DNA of 64,000 nucleotides from Sphingomonas sp. MA1305. GTDB lineage: Bacteria; Pseudomonadota; Alphaproteobacteria; Sphingomonadales; Sphingomonadaceae. The translations under genes were made by a program, and so were the position numbers. Shown one piece after another: positions 16,660-26,300 of this stretch (position 1 is the first letter of the stretch; every line of letters begins with the position of its first letter). The notes under the pieces were generated by a model. That model was given only the letters and a program-made list of their open reading frames with translations. It was not told the origin of the DNA and made no database searches. The DNA lies in contig NZ_RCVT01000003.1 of NCBI RefSeq assembly GCF_016107325.1, forward strand, positions 124,001 through 188,000, read 5' to 3'.

Positions 16660-17936
16660 CGATCGAGCGCCGTCCCGCCGTTCAAAGCGCGCAGCTGCAG
16701 CAGCGCCTCGAGCGCTTCACGCCGGGTATCGAGGATCGCGACCGTCGCGTCGACATAGGCCTGCTGCATCTGCGTATAGGTGGTCAGCGGGATCGCGCCG
16801 AGCCGGTAGTTGCGGTCTGCATCCTCGGCCGCGGCGGCGAAACGCTGGGCCGACTCCCCGTCCCACTGGGCGAGTGCGCGCCGCTTCGCCTCATATTGCG
16901 CCGCCTGGTCGAACACGTCGCGATCGATCCGTCGTTCGGCGGCGATCAGCGTGGCGTTCGCCTGCGCCTGGCGACCCTGTTCCGCCGCGACCTCGCCCGC
17001 CTGGCGGTTCCACAGTGGCAGCGTTGTCGACAGCCGCACGCCGTAATTGGTTTCGCGGACGTCGGACCGGGCGTGGTCGTAATAAGGCCCGACGCTGACG
17101 ACGGGGATGCGGTTCTTGCGGGCGAGGTCGACGCGCAGGCCCTGCTGCTCGAATTGCGCGCGTAGCGATTGCAGCTCGAAATTGTTGGCAGCGGCGCGCG
17201 ACGCCAGCACGGTGGCCGAGGGCAAGGCGGGGAGCGACATGTCGGGACGGATGATGCGGATACGCGCCGCAAACGCCGTGCCGCGCAGCTGATTGAGTTC
17301 GTACAGGATCGAATTGGCCTCGGCATCCGCCGTCGCCGCGGTGCGCTCGGCATTGATCGCGTCGGCCTGCAATGCCGCAGCTTCGAGCTGGGGGGCGGGG
17401 CCGGCGGGATCGCGGGAGACGATCACCCGCGCCAACACGCGCATCCGCGCTGCGACGGTGCGGGCCGCGGCCGCCTTCTCATCCGCGGCGAACAGGCCAT
17501 AGCCCAGCGAACGTGCGCGCGCCGCCAGCGTCGCGTCGAATTGGCGCAGGCCGAGCCGCGCCAGGCCGATCTGCCGTTCGGCAATGGCCCGCCTGAGCGC
17601 GATGCGGCCGCCGAATTCGACCGGCTGGACGACCGACACGGCATAGGTCTGGCCGTCGCCAAGCGGCGCGCCGGTGCCCGGATCGGTTGCGCGCCGTTCG
17701 CCGAACTCCACCACCATTTCGGGGTCGGCCAAGCGTCCCGCCGCCGTGCGTTCGATGCCCGCCGTCTCGATCTGGCGTTCGTAGAACTGCCGTTCGCGAT
17801 TGTTGGCGATCACCTCCTGCACCAGCCGGTCGAGCGAGATGGCGGTCGCATCCGGCGTCGTCCGATCCTGCGCGACGGCCGCGACGGGTGCCGCCGCCAT
17901 GATCCCGGCTACCACGGTCCATCGCGTCATCGTCAT
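16656..17936 (-). CDS. TolC-family outer-membrane channel of a metal efflux system (CzcC-like)
   Basis: A 426-aa outer-membrane factor with signal peptide (GIMAAAPVAAVAQ) and the duplicated long-helix plan of TolC/CzcC proteins, with beta-barrel segments such as TYAVSVVQPVEFGGRI and NYGVRLSTTLPLWNRQAGEV. The last is a CzcC-like signature. It is the first gene of an operon with the CzcA-type pump and has no lipobox. Divergent from the two-component system across 144 bases, an arrangement seen in czc and cus loci. An adaptor protein must come from elsewhere if the pair is functional. Confidence 0.88.
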   Translation of the reverse strand: MTMTRWTVVAGIMAAAPVAAVAQDRTTPDATAISLDRLVQEVIANNRERQFYERQIETAGIERTAAGRLADPEMVVEFGERRATDPGTGAPLGDGQTYAVSVVQPVEFGGRIALRRAIAERQIGLARLGLRQFDATLAARARSLGYGLFAADEKAAAARTVAARMRVLARVIVSRDPAGPAPQLEAAALQADAINAERTAATADAEANSILYELNQLRGTAFAARIRIIRPDMSLPALPSATVLASRAAANNFELQSLRAQFEQQGLRVDLARKNRIPVVSVGPYYDHARSDVRETNYGVRLSTTLPLWNRQAGEVAAEQGRQAQANATLIAAERRIDRDVFDQAAQYEAKRRALAQWDGESAQRFAAAAEDADRNYRLGAIPLTTYTQMQQAYVDATVAILDTRREALEALLQLRALNGGTALDR

Positions 17937-18080
17937 CCTGCCTATCCCGTCGGCGTCTGTCCCGCCGGTAGTCAGCCGGGGTGGACGGCGCGACTAAAAC
18001 CCGTTTCACATTCCGTGGTTTGCGCCCGAGCTGATCAGTACCGGGTTGACGTTCCGACGGGGGCAGGGCGAACAGGCACG

Positions 18081-18758
18081 ATGGCGCTGATAATGCTGAT
18101 CGAGGACGATGCGGGCACCGCGCGGGAGATCGCGCTGGAGCTGGGCGCGGCAGGGCATGCCGTGGCGCATTGCGGATCGATCGAGCAGGCCTTGGCAGCG
18201 ACCAGCGACAAAGCCGTCGACCTGCTGATCGTCGATCGGCAGCTGCCCGATGGCGAAGGGCTCGACTTCATCGCGCGATTGCGCGCCGAGGGCGGCCGGA
18301 CACCGGCGCTGGTGCTGAGCGCACTCGGTAGCCTCGACGATCGGGTGCGGGGCTTGCGCGCCGGCGGCGACGATTACCTGCCCAAGCCCTTCGCGCTGGT
18401 CGAGCTGATCGCGCGGGTGGAGGCGCTGCTGCGCCGCCCGAACGAGACGCGCGAGACCCGTCTGATCGTCGGGCCGCTCGATCTCGACCTGCTCGCCGGC
18501 AATGCGACGCGCGCCGGCCGGCCGCTGGAACTGCTGCCACGCGAATTGCGCCTGCTCGACTATCTCGTCCGTCGTCCGGGACGGATCGTGACGCGTTCGA
18601 TGCTGTTGCAGGACGTGTGGGGCTATACCTTCCTGCCGAACAGCAACGTCGTCGACGTGCATATGGGGCGGCTGCGACGCAAGGTCGATGCCCCTGGCGA
18701 GGCCGCGCTGATCCGCAACGTGCGCGGCCAGGGATATGTGTTCGATGTACCAGGCTGA
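18081..18758 (+). CDS. OmpR-family response regulator
   Basis: A 225-aa regulator. The receiver domain has acidic residues IEDD, phospho-acceptor Asp52 in LLIVDRQLPDG, and Lys in DDYLPKPF. The C-terminal winged helix ends HMGRLRRKVDAP and NVRGQGYVFD. ATG 18081 is chosen because it places the receiver at the N-terminus; the frame is open far upstream only because it shadows the TolC gene. It overlaps the histidine kinase gene by 14 bases. By analogy with CzcR/CusR it probably activates the divergent efflux operon; no binding site was firmly identified. Confidence 0.9.
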   Translation: MALIMLIEDDAGTAREIALELGAAGHAVAHCGSIEQALAATSDKAVDLLIVDRQLPDGEGLDFIARLRAEGGRTPALVLSALGSLDDRVRGLRAGGDDYLPKPFALVELIARVEALLRRPNETRETRLIVGPLDLDLLAGNATRAGRPLELLPRELRLLDYLVRRPGRIVTRSMLLQDVWGYTFLPNSNVVDVHMGRLRRKVDAPGEAALIRNVRGQGYVFDVPG

Positions 18759-20100
18759 TCCGCGCACCCGCGCGACGCTGCGCTGGGGCGGGGCGATCGC
18801 AGCGCTGCTGATCGTCCAGTCGCTGATGGCGGCGGCGATCTTCTGGGCGCTGCTCAACGCCAGCCACCGCCGCACCATGCAGGAGGCGCTGGCGGGCGAT
18901 TGCCGCTTCTTCGCGCAGGTCGATCCGGCCGAGCGGCGCGAGGAGTTGCGCGAGATGTTGGAGCGCGACATCCATCGCGAACGCTTCCTCGCGCTGTTCG
19001 ACAGTCATGGGCAGCTGATCGACGGCAATGTCGCGCGCCTGCCCGACGTGCCGGCGGACCGGCCGGGGACGGCGGTAGCCACGATCGTGCCGACCGAACT
19101 GCCGGGCAAGAGCGAGGATGTCGCCCGGCTGACCGTCTGTGCTCTGCCAGGTGGCGAGCGGCTGCTGACCGGTTTCGACCTCGACGACGCCGAAGAAGCT
19201 CTGGGCCTCGCAGGGCACGCGTTGCTGCTCGGCCTGCTCCCCGGTCTCGCGCTGGCGATCGGGGTCGGCCTGGTCGCGGGACGGCGGGCGGCGCGACAGG
19301 TCGATACGGTTCGGCAACTGACCGCCCGGATCGTCACCGGGGCGCTTGACGAGCGTTTGCCGGTCGCGCGCCGTCCTGACAGTTTCGGTCTGCTTGCGGT
19401 CCACATCAACGCGATGCTCGATCGACTCCAATCGCTGATCATCGATGTGCGCGGGGTGGGCGACGATATCGCGCATCAGTTGCGCACCCCGCTGACCCGC
19501 CTGCGCGCGCGTATCGAGCGTGGCATGCGCGAAGCGCAGGGCGCCGCAGAGTTTCAGCAGGTGGCGGAGGCGGCGCTGGCGGAGATCGACCAACTGCTCG
19601 GCATCGTCGCCGCGCTGCTGCGCATTCGCGAGCTGGAGGACCATGCCCGCCGCAGCAGGTTCGCGCCGGTCGACCTCGCCCGGATCGCGGCGGATGCCTG
19701 CGACCTGTATCACCCGACCGCCGAAGATCGTGGCATCACGCTTGTGTGCGAGATCGAAGAGGGGGTAGTGATCGAAGGCGACGCCAGCTTGTTGATCGAG
19801 GCGCTGGCCAATCTGATCGACAATGCGATCAAGTTCGGTCCGCCCGCCAGCCGTGTCGTGGTGTCGCTACGGCATACGGCAGGGACGATCCGCATCGCCG
19901 TCGCGGACGAGGGGCCCGGCATTCCGCCGTCCGACCATGATCTGGTGACGCAGCGTTTCTACCGCGGCCGCCACGAGTGCGGCGGTGTTGGTCTGGGACT
20001 CAGCCTGGTCAAGGCGATCGCCGAGATGCACGGCTTCGCGCTCCGCTTCGCGGATCGTGGCAGCGTCGTCACCCTGGAAAGGCCGGATCCCGAACTCTGA
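18745..20100 (+). CDS. Sensor histidine kinase of the metal efflux two-component system
   Basis: A 451-aa membrane kinase. A first helix at about residues 14-38 and a second at about 150-178 enclose a periplasmic sensing loop of some 110 residues, which contains two Cys (DCRFF and LTVCAL). HAMP follows, then HisKA with His244 in DDIAHQLRTPLTRLRARI, and HATPase with NLIDNAIKFGPP and DEGPGIPPSD, then GLGLSLVKAI. ATG 18745 is preferred over 18736 because it gives the smaller 14-base overlap with the regulator; both are possible. Likely senses a periplasmic metal ion. Confidence 0.9.
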   Translation: MYQADPRTRATLRWGGAIAALLIVQSLMAAAIFWALLNASHRRTMQEALAGDCRFFAQVDPAERREELREMLERDIHRERFLALFDSHGQLIDGNVARLPDVPADRPGTAVATIVPTELPGKSEDVARLTVCALPGGERLLTGFDLDDAEEALGLAGHALLLGLLPGLALAIGVGLVAGRRAARQVDTVRQLTARIVTGALDERLPVARRPDSFGLLAVHINAMLDRLQSLIIDVRGVGDDIAHQLRTPLTRLRARIERGMREAQGAAEFQQVAEAALAEIDQLLGIVAALLRIRELEDHARRSRFAPVDLARIAADACDLYHPTAEDRGITLVCEIEEGVVIEGDASLLIEALANLIDNAIKFGPPASRVVVSLRHTAGTIRIAVADEGPGIPPSDHDLVTQRFYRGRHECGGVGLGLSLVKAIAEMHGFALRFADRGSVVTLERPDPEL

Positions 20101-20196
20101 ACGGGAATTTAGACAACCCGAGCCAGCGCCGCACGTTCGTCGGGTGAAGCCGCTCCGGCCATATGGTTGCCGGTGGGCTCGACGAAAGGATCATCC

Positions 20197-20859
20197 ATGC
20201 GCTCCGTCCCGTATCTCGCCACGCCGTCCGCAGCCGTCACCCTGATCGCCGCGCCCGCTTGCGCCCAGACGACGGCAGGCATCGGCAGCTTTCCGACCAA
20301 CAGCATCAGCGATCGGCTGCACGGCGGTCCGCAGGGCGGCGATCAGCGCGCGTCGATCCAGGCCCTGCAGCAAACGCTGACCGAACTTCAGCAGCTGCAG
20401 TTGCAGACGAAGCAGGCCCATTGGAACGTATCCGGCACGCTGTTCTACCCGATGCACGAGCTGTTGCAGGATCATTACGAAGGCGTGAGCAAATATGCCG
20501 ACGAGGTCGCCGAGCGGCTGCTCGCGATCGGCGTGTCGGCGGATGGCCGCGCCAATACGATCGTGCGCACCAGCCGCATCCCCGAATATGCCGGTGGCTT
20601 CACCGATGATGCCCAGGTGATTGGTTGGTTCGCCCGCTATTACAAGGTGACCAGCGACGAGATCGGTCAGGGGATCAAGGCGACGGAGGACAAGGACCCG
20701 ACGACGTCGAACCTGTTGCAGGAGGTCCAGCACGCCATCGACAAATATCAATGGCAAATGCGCGCCATGATCCAGCCGACGCCGACCGATCCGAACAGTG
20801 GCCAGGATCTGAACGCCGGGCGGGCGGTGGCGATACCGACGCAGCCGGTCGCCGGCTGA
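20197..20859 (+). CDS. Dps/ferritin-like protein with an N-terminal export signal
   Basis: A 220-aa protein of the Dps family, which stores iron and protects against peroxide. The ferroxidase region is intact: KQAHWNVSG, then LFYPMHELLQDHYE and DEVAERL, with the conserved His, His, Asp and Glu. Unusually, the N-terminus MRSVPYLATPSAAVTLIAAP followed by ACAQ looks like a Sec signal peptide with an Ala-X-Ala cleavage site, so the protein would be periplasmic. ATG 20197 has GAAAGGA upstream. A Pro- and Gly-containing tail of about 30 residues follows the four-helix bundle. It sits behind the metal-sensing two-component genes but has its own leader of about 95 bases. Confidence 0.85.
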   Translation: MRSVPYLATPSAAVTLIAAPACAQTTAGIGSFPTNSISDRLHGGPQGGDQRASIQALQQTLTELQQLQLQTKQAHWNVSGTLFYPMHELLQDHYEGVSKYADEVAERLLAIGVSADGRANTIVRTSRIPEYAGGFTDDAQVIGWFARYYKVTSDEIGQGIKATEDKDPTTSNLLQEVQHAIDKYQWQMRAMIQPTPTDPNSGQDLNAGRAVAIPTQPVAG

Positions 20860-20872
20860 TCGCCACGGCGCC

Positions 20873-21388
20873 GTGGGCTATCGCCGGTTCTTCGCACTCG
20901 CCGCGCTTGCAGGTCTGGGTGGCTGCGTGTCTCCGGTCGGCATGCAGCCCCATGTCGCCCCGGCGTCGCCGGTCTTCGATCCCGTCGCGTTCTTTGCGGG
21001 CAAGACCCATGGCACGGGCGTGCTGCACGTCATTGCCTCCAAGCCAAGGCAGACCGACGTCGTCGGCTATGGCACATCGCCTAGCCCGGAGGCGATCACG
21101 CTCGACCAGCAGGTCAGGCAGGGCGATGCGGCGGCGACGCATCGCACCTGGCATCTGCATCGCATCGCGCCCGGACGCTATGTCGGCACCTTGACCGACG
21201 CGATCGGCCCGGTCACCGCGGAGAGCGCCGGCGCCGAGTTGATCATACGCTTCACGATGCGGCATGGATTGAAGGTCGTCCAGCATCTCTACCTTCAATC
21301 CGGCGGCCGGACCGCCGTCAACACGATGACCGTCCGCAAATGGGGCATCGTGGTGGCGCGCCTGGACGAACGGATCGAACGGATCTGA
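20873..21388 (+). CDS. DUF3833-like small lipoprotein
   Basis: A 171-aa protein starting at GTG 20873, 13 bases after the Dps stop. The N-terminus FFALAALAGLGGC is a lipoprotein signal with Cys near residue 18. The body begins FDPVAFFAGKTHGTGVLH and later has GRYVGTLTDAIGPV and MTVRKWGIVVARLDERI, the pattern I associate with DUF3833 proteins, whose function is unknown. Probably co-transcribed with dps. A start further downstream is unlikely because it would remove the signal. Confidence 0.65.
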   Translation: MGYRRFFALAALAGLGGCVSPVGMQPHVAPASPVFDPVAFFAGKTHGTGVLHVIASKPRQTDVVGYGTSPSPEAITLDQQVRQGDAAATHRTWHLHRIAPGRYVGTLTDAIGPVTAESAGAELIIRFTMRHGLKVVQHLYLQSGGRTAVNTMTVRKWGIVVARLDERIERI

Positions 21389-21416
21389 TGGCCCCGCAAA
21401 GATCGCCGCTGCGCCG

Positions 21417-22103
21417 CTAGTGTATGCGATACCGTCCCCAGTGGTTCAATGGTGAGCCCTCAAATCCGGCCAGCAACGCGGCGACGTCGTCGTATAAGGC
21501 CACAGCGCCCGCGGCCTTCAGCGTCTCGTCGCTGAATTTGCCCGATCGCACGGCGACGGCCGCGATGCCGCACTTGGCGGCCGCTTCGATGTCATACGGC
21601 GTGTCACCGACGACGATCACCTCGCTCGCATCAAGCGACGACAGCTTCTTGAGCGCGGTAGCGAAGATGTCGGGAGCGGGCTTGGTCTTCTCGACATCGT
21701 CCGCCGTGGTCGAGACGTCGACGATCCCTTCGGCGTCCAGCAGGTCCACATAATGTTCGAGCTCATCCGATGACGCGGAGGACGCCAGCACCACCTGCCG
21801 GCCGCTTTGCTTGACCTTCGCGAGCAAATCCCTGGCGCCGGCAAAGGGCCTCACCCGCTCCAAATATTTCGTCTTGAAGATTTTGCCGTGCTCCTGGCCC
21901 ATCTTCTCCTGTTCGTCCTCGTCGGTGTCCGGGAGCAGCGTCGGTACAAGCATGTCGGTGCCCTTGCCGATCTGGTCGTGGACGATCTGATCATCGAACG
22001 TCGCGCCGATCTGCTCGAAGACGGCCTGCCATGCCGCGATATGATAGTCGTTGCTGTCTACGAGGGTGCCGTCGATGTCGAAGAGAACCGCCTTGATCGC
22101 CAT
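21417..22103 (-). CDS. HAD-superfamily phosphatase (phosphoglycolate phosphatase / beta-phosphoglucomutase-like)
   Basis: A 228-aa cytoplasmic hydrolase. Motif I DIDGTLVDSN gives the nucleophile and acid/base Asp pair, motif II is VLASSAS, motif III Lys lies in EKTKPAPD, and motif IV is VVGDTPYDIEAA. A helical cap lies between motifs I and II (about residues 20-90). ATG 22103 is preceded by AGGAG. The substrate is unknown; it could be phosphoglycolate or a sugar phosphate. It stands alone on the minus strand, with a 309-base stretch upstream before the GntR gene. Confidence 0.85.
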   Translation of the reverse strand: MAIKAVLFDIDGTLVDSNDYHIAAWQAVFEQIGATFDDQIVHDQIGKGTDMLVPTLLPDTDEDEQEKMGQEHGKIFKTKYLERVRPFAGARDLLAKVKQSGRQVVLASSASSDELEHYVDLLDAEGIVDVSTTADDVEKTKPAPDIFATALKKLSSLDASEVIVVGDTPYDIEAAAKCGIAAVAVRSGKFSDETLKAAGAVALYDDVAALLAGFEGSPLNHWGRYRIH

Positions 22104-22412
22104 GGTGTCATCGCTCCTGATTCAGGCTTCAACGCACCGGCCGCGATCATCGGCGCCGCAGGGAATGATATTGTCGAACGGGAAGCGTCGGCGGGTGGCC
22201 AGGGCGAGGTAGGGGGCCTCGATCCCTCGCCCCGGACGCTCGGCGCGGCCTGTTCCCCGCTCGAGCGTCCCGTCAACGCTTACCACGCGACGCTGAGCGG
22301 CGCTCCGCCGCGTTGGCGGACTGGTGAATCTGCGCGAGCCAAGCGCTGCTTACCGCAGCCTGACCTACGCCGTGCGGAAGGGGATGGGCGGTGGTGGACC
22401 GGGCCGAGGGGA
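22104..22412. other. Intergenic region between HAD and GntR genes
   Basis: About 310 bases of GC-rich sequence downstream of the GntR gene and upstream of the HAD gene, both on the minus strand. It contains the HAD ribosome-binding site next to 22104 and several GC-rich inverted segments (for example around 22288-22316), but I find no clear terminator with a T tract, no gene and no RNA. Confidence 0.3.
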
Positions 22413-23165
22413 TCAGGCGTGGAGGCGGCGTTCCAGCGTGCCGCGCTGCTCGGCGATCTCGGACTGCGTGCGGCGCATCGCCTCCACCTCGGTGGCGGAC
22501 AGCAGGTCCTGGATGACGCGGCGCAGATGGTCGCGCATGGCGCGGCGCGCGGCGGCGGAGTCGCGGGCGCGCAAGGCGTCGACGATCAGCCGGTGCTCGT
22601 CGACCCGCGGGTGGACGCCCTCGCGCCGCGCTTCGGCGAACATATGTGCGCTGAGCGGCGCGCGTTCGCGCAGGTTCCACAGCATCTCGACGACCGTGGA
22701 GATCACCGTGTTGCCGGTCGCTTCGGCGATGCGCAGGTGGAAGCGCCGGTCGGCGTCGAGCGCTTCGGGACTGGCTTCGGCATTGGCGGCCATCTCGGCG
22801 AGCAGCCGGTCGAGATCGGCCAGTGCCTCGTCGTCGATCACCGTCGCGGCGACGGCGCAGGCCTCGCCTTCGAACAGGATTCGCGCCTCGATCAATTCGA
22901 AGGCGCCGATGTCGAGCTCGGCCGGCGCCGTCGAACTCGCCGGGGTCGAGGTGACGTAGAGCCCCGAGCCATGCCGCGCCTCGACCAGGCCGCGGATCTC
23001 CAGCGCGATCATCGCCTCGCGGATCGTCGGCCGGCTGACACCGAACTCCTCCGCCAGCTCCCGCTCGCCCGGCAGCCGCGTGCCGATCGTGTAGCGACCG
23101 TCGGCGATCGAGTCGGCGATGGCGTTGACGACACGCTGGTACAGCTTTTCGGTGCGCGGCTTCAT
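22413..23165 (-). CDS. GntR-family transcriptional regulator, FadR subfamily (FCD domain)
   Basis: A 250-aa repressor-type protein. The winged-helix DNA-binding domain (residues 1-75) includes GTRLPGERELAEEFGVSRPT and GLVEARHGSGLYV. The FCD ligand domain shows the metal-binding pattern DADRRFHLRIAEATGN, with two further His in VDEHRLIVDAL and MRDHLRR. ATG 23165 after GGGGG is chosen; upstream codons would lengthen the N-terminus without homology. Relatives such as UxuR, ExuR and LldR respond to hexuronates or other acids. It faces the TonB receptor gene, and an ATTGG-N5-CCA inverted repeat lies in the shared promoter, so it probably controls itself and the glycan locus. Confidence 0.88.
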   Translation of the reverse strand: MKPRTEKLYQRVVNAIADSIADGRYTIGTRLPGERELAEEFGVSRPTIREAMIALEIRGLVEARHGSGLYVTSTPASSTAPAELDIGAFELIEARILFEGEACAVAATVIDDEALADLDRLLAEMAANAEASPEALDADRRFHLRIAEATGNTVISTVVEMLWNLRERAPLSAHMFAEARREGVHPRVDEHRLIVDALRARDSAAARRAMRDHLRRVIQDLLSATEVEAMRRTQSEIAEQRGTLERRLHA

Positions 23166-23217
23166 GCCCCCGTGACTCTCACAGAACGCCGATTGACACA
23201 ACAGACCAGTTGCGCCT

Positions 23218-23247
23218 AATTGGCCTAACCAAAAGGATCGGCCAATT
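23218..23247. promoter_or_regulatory. Candidate GntR operator between regulator and TonB receptor
   Basis: Two overlapping symmetries are visible. ATTGG-CCTAA-CCA at 23219-23231 resembles FadR/UxuR-type operators (ATTGG facing CCAAT). An outer perfect 8-base repeat AATTGGCC / GGCCAATT spans 23218-23225 and 23240-23247. The site lies about 55 bases upstream of the GntR start and about 75 upstream of the receptor start. The same core occurs at 30760-30774 and 37514-37528. Confidence 0.5.
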
Positions 23248-23323
23248 TTAGAAGCCGGCCTGCGGGCAGGAATGCGCGCCGTCCGGCGCGGCGGGCGGCA
23301 GCCCGAATAGGAGAGGGGGTCGT

Positions 23324-26300
23324 ATGAAATTCGCCGTCACCGCAGGAAGCCGCTCGCTCGCCGCCATATGGCTGGCCGGCAGCGCCTTGTCCGCGACGCC
23401 GGTCCTCGCCCAGCAGAGCGCGACGCCGCCCGCGTCCGAGGTCAACAATCCCGCGACGCCGACCGTCGCCACCCCCGCGAACCCCGACCAGAGCACCGCC
23501 GCCGACCCCAATTCGCAGCCCGATCCGATCCCGCAGCCGCAGAGCGACATCGTCGTCACCGGTTTCCGCCAGAGCTATTCGGACGCGATCCGATCGAAGC
23601 GCAACGAGATCGCGATCACCGACGGCATCTCGTCCGATGGTCTGGGCCGCTTCCCCGACCTCAACGTCGGCGAGGCGCTGCAGCGCGTCCCCGGCGTGCA
23701 GATCAATCGCGAGGCGGAGGGGCGCAACGCGACGATCAACCTGCGCGGCCTGCCCGGTGAATATGCGCGCCTGACGCTGAACGGCGTCGCCTTCGCCGAG
23801 CCGATCTTGGCCGAAGCGACGCCGCTGGGCGCGTTCAACGCCGACATCTTCAGCGCCATCGTCATCGACAAGTCGCCGCTCGCCAATGCCCAGTCGGGTG
23901 GCCTGTCGGGCAACGTCGACCTGCAGATCGCCACCGCGCTGGCCCGCAAGGAAGGCGGCTTCGTCAAGGCGGCGTTGGAATACAACCAGCTCGGCAAGCG
24001 CTTCGCGCCCGCGGCGACCGTGGGGTACAACCACCATTTCTCCGACAGCTTCGGCGTCTTCGCCGTGTTGACCTACAAGAAGGAGAATTTCCGCCGCGAT
24101 ACGCTGCAATACAACAGCTATTCCAGCTTCTCCGCGGCGCAGGCCCAGGCGAACGCGTCGGTGCTGGGCAGTTACTATGCGAAGTCCACGGCCTGTCCGT
24201 CGTGCACGGGCAGCGTCACCACCAACGGCGTGCTCTACAACAGCCAGCTGCGCCAATATTCGCGGATCAATCCCGGCGACCTGTACACCGGCGCGGCGGG
24301 CGCGGAATGGAAGCCGGACGACAATACCAAGGTCAGCCTGACCGGCTTCTACACCGATCGTCGTCTGCCCAAGACGATGCAGTATCTGTCGATCATCAGC
24401 AACAACGACGCGAGCTTCCTGACGCCGCGCTCGTCGCCGATCCAGCTCGACGACGGCCGTTACGTCGTCACCGATTTCGACTTCGCCAACCCGGATTCGC
24501 GCATGTCGACGCGCCGTCTCGGCATCGAGCAGCGCGCCTGGGGCATCAACGGCAGGGCCGACTGGAGCGACGACGACTGGCGCCTGTCGACGGTGCTCAC
24601 GGCGTCCAAGGCGGACAACAATTCCGAGGAGACCTCGATCGATTTTGACCGGGTACAGACCGCGACCGGCAACGGCGCAACCGGTACGATCCGCACCGGC
24701 GCCGGCAATGTCGCCGACCTCTATTATTCCTTGGCGCCGACACCGCTGGTCAACACCAATGTGCCGACCTGGTATTGGGGCGGCGTCACCGATCCGACGC
24801 AATTCTACAACACGCCGACCTCTGTCGGCCGGACCAACCGGCTGCAGTTCACCGGCACGCAGAGTTATGGCGGCAACGAGCTGCTCGCCTACCAATGGGA
24901 TGCCGAACGCACCTTCCACGGCGGCGTACTGACCGGCATCCAGGCGGGCTTCCGCTTCGAGCACAATCGCTTCGTCTCGCGCGGCTATCGTATCTCGGCC
25001 TATGGCCTCCAGGTCCAGAACATCGACAATACGTTCCTGACCACCTCGCCCACGGTCGACGATTTCTTCGGCGGCAAGCTCGGCACCTACAGCACCAACT
25101 GGCAGGTGACGCGCTACGATTACGCGATCGGCAAGCTGACGCCAGTGACCCTCTATCCGGGCGGTGCGCTGTCGCCCTCGGGCTACAACATCCGCTACAA
25201 CGACAACAATTACGCGCTGTATAACTTCACCAACCAGACCGATATCGCATCGGGCTATGCGCAGCTGAAATATGAATTCGAGGTCGGCGGCATCCGCGTC
25301 CGCGGCAACGGTGGCCTGCGCTACGAATATGCCAACAACACGATCGACTCGCTGGATCGCGTGTCGCTGACCGGCACGATCGGATCGCCCGCCGACTTCC
25401 GCACCAACACCTACAATCAGAGATACGGCAAGCTGCTGCCGTCATTCATCCTCGTCGCCGATCTGACCGACAAGCTGGTGCTGCGCGGCGCGGCCTATCG
25501 CACCTATGTGCGGCCGCAGCCGCGCCAGTTCACCCCGGCGACGATCGTCGGCAACCCGGTCAACGGCGTCTATTCGGTGACGCTCGGCAATCCCGATCTC
25601 AAGCCCTATGACGCGACGTCGTTCGACGTGTCCGTGGAATGGTACAACCGTCCCAACGGCATCGTCTCGCTCGCGGCATTCCAGAAGCGGATCACCGGAC
25701 TGATCGGCCAGGTTACCGACCCGACCAGGCTGTGCCCGGCGGATGCCAGCGCGCTCGGGCTCGGCACGTTGCGCGTCAACGGCGACCGTTGCGAAAGCAG
25801 CCTGATCTACACCGGCGGCGCGGTGCCGACGCCGTACCTAGTCTCCGCCAGCGGCTTCGTGAACCAGGACAGCCCGATCACGGTGCGCGGCCTCGAATTC
25901 AACCTGCAACAGTCGCTCGACTTCCTGCCCGGGGCGCTGCGTCACCTGGGTGGCGGCTTCAATTACGCGTACACCGACATCAGCGGCACGACCGCGACCG
26001 GCGCGGCGGCGACGCTGCCTGGCGTGTCCAAGCACAATGCCAACGTCATCGGCTATTACGAGACGACCGATTATGGCGTACGCCTGGTCTACAACGTGCG
26101 CAGCAAGTACGACCTCGCCTCCGCCGGCACCTTCACCGGTGCGGCGCGGCAGGTGCGCGCGCGCGGTCAGCTCGACATGTCGGCCTCGTACAACGTCACC
26201 GACACGGTCTCGCTGTCGTTCGACGCCTACAATCTGACCAACGCGATCCGGGTCGAATATGAGAACGACCCGCGCCTGATCCGCCGCGCCGATTACGACG

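Noticed and set aside
17169..18080. Long upstream extension of the response regulator frame
   Set aside because: This part lies opposite the TolC-type gene and reads as antisense shadow; the receiver domain starts at ATG 18081.
23225..24964. A 579-codon minus-strand frame within the TonB receptor
   Set aside because: Antisense shadow of a high-GC gene, rich in Arg, Val and Gly, no recognisable domain.
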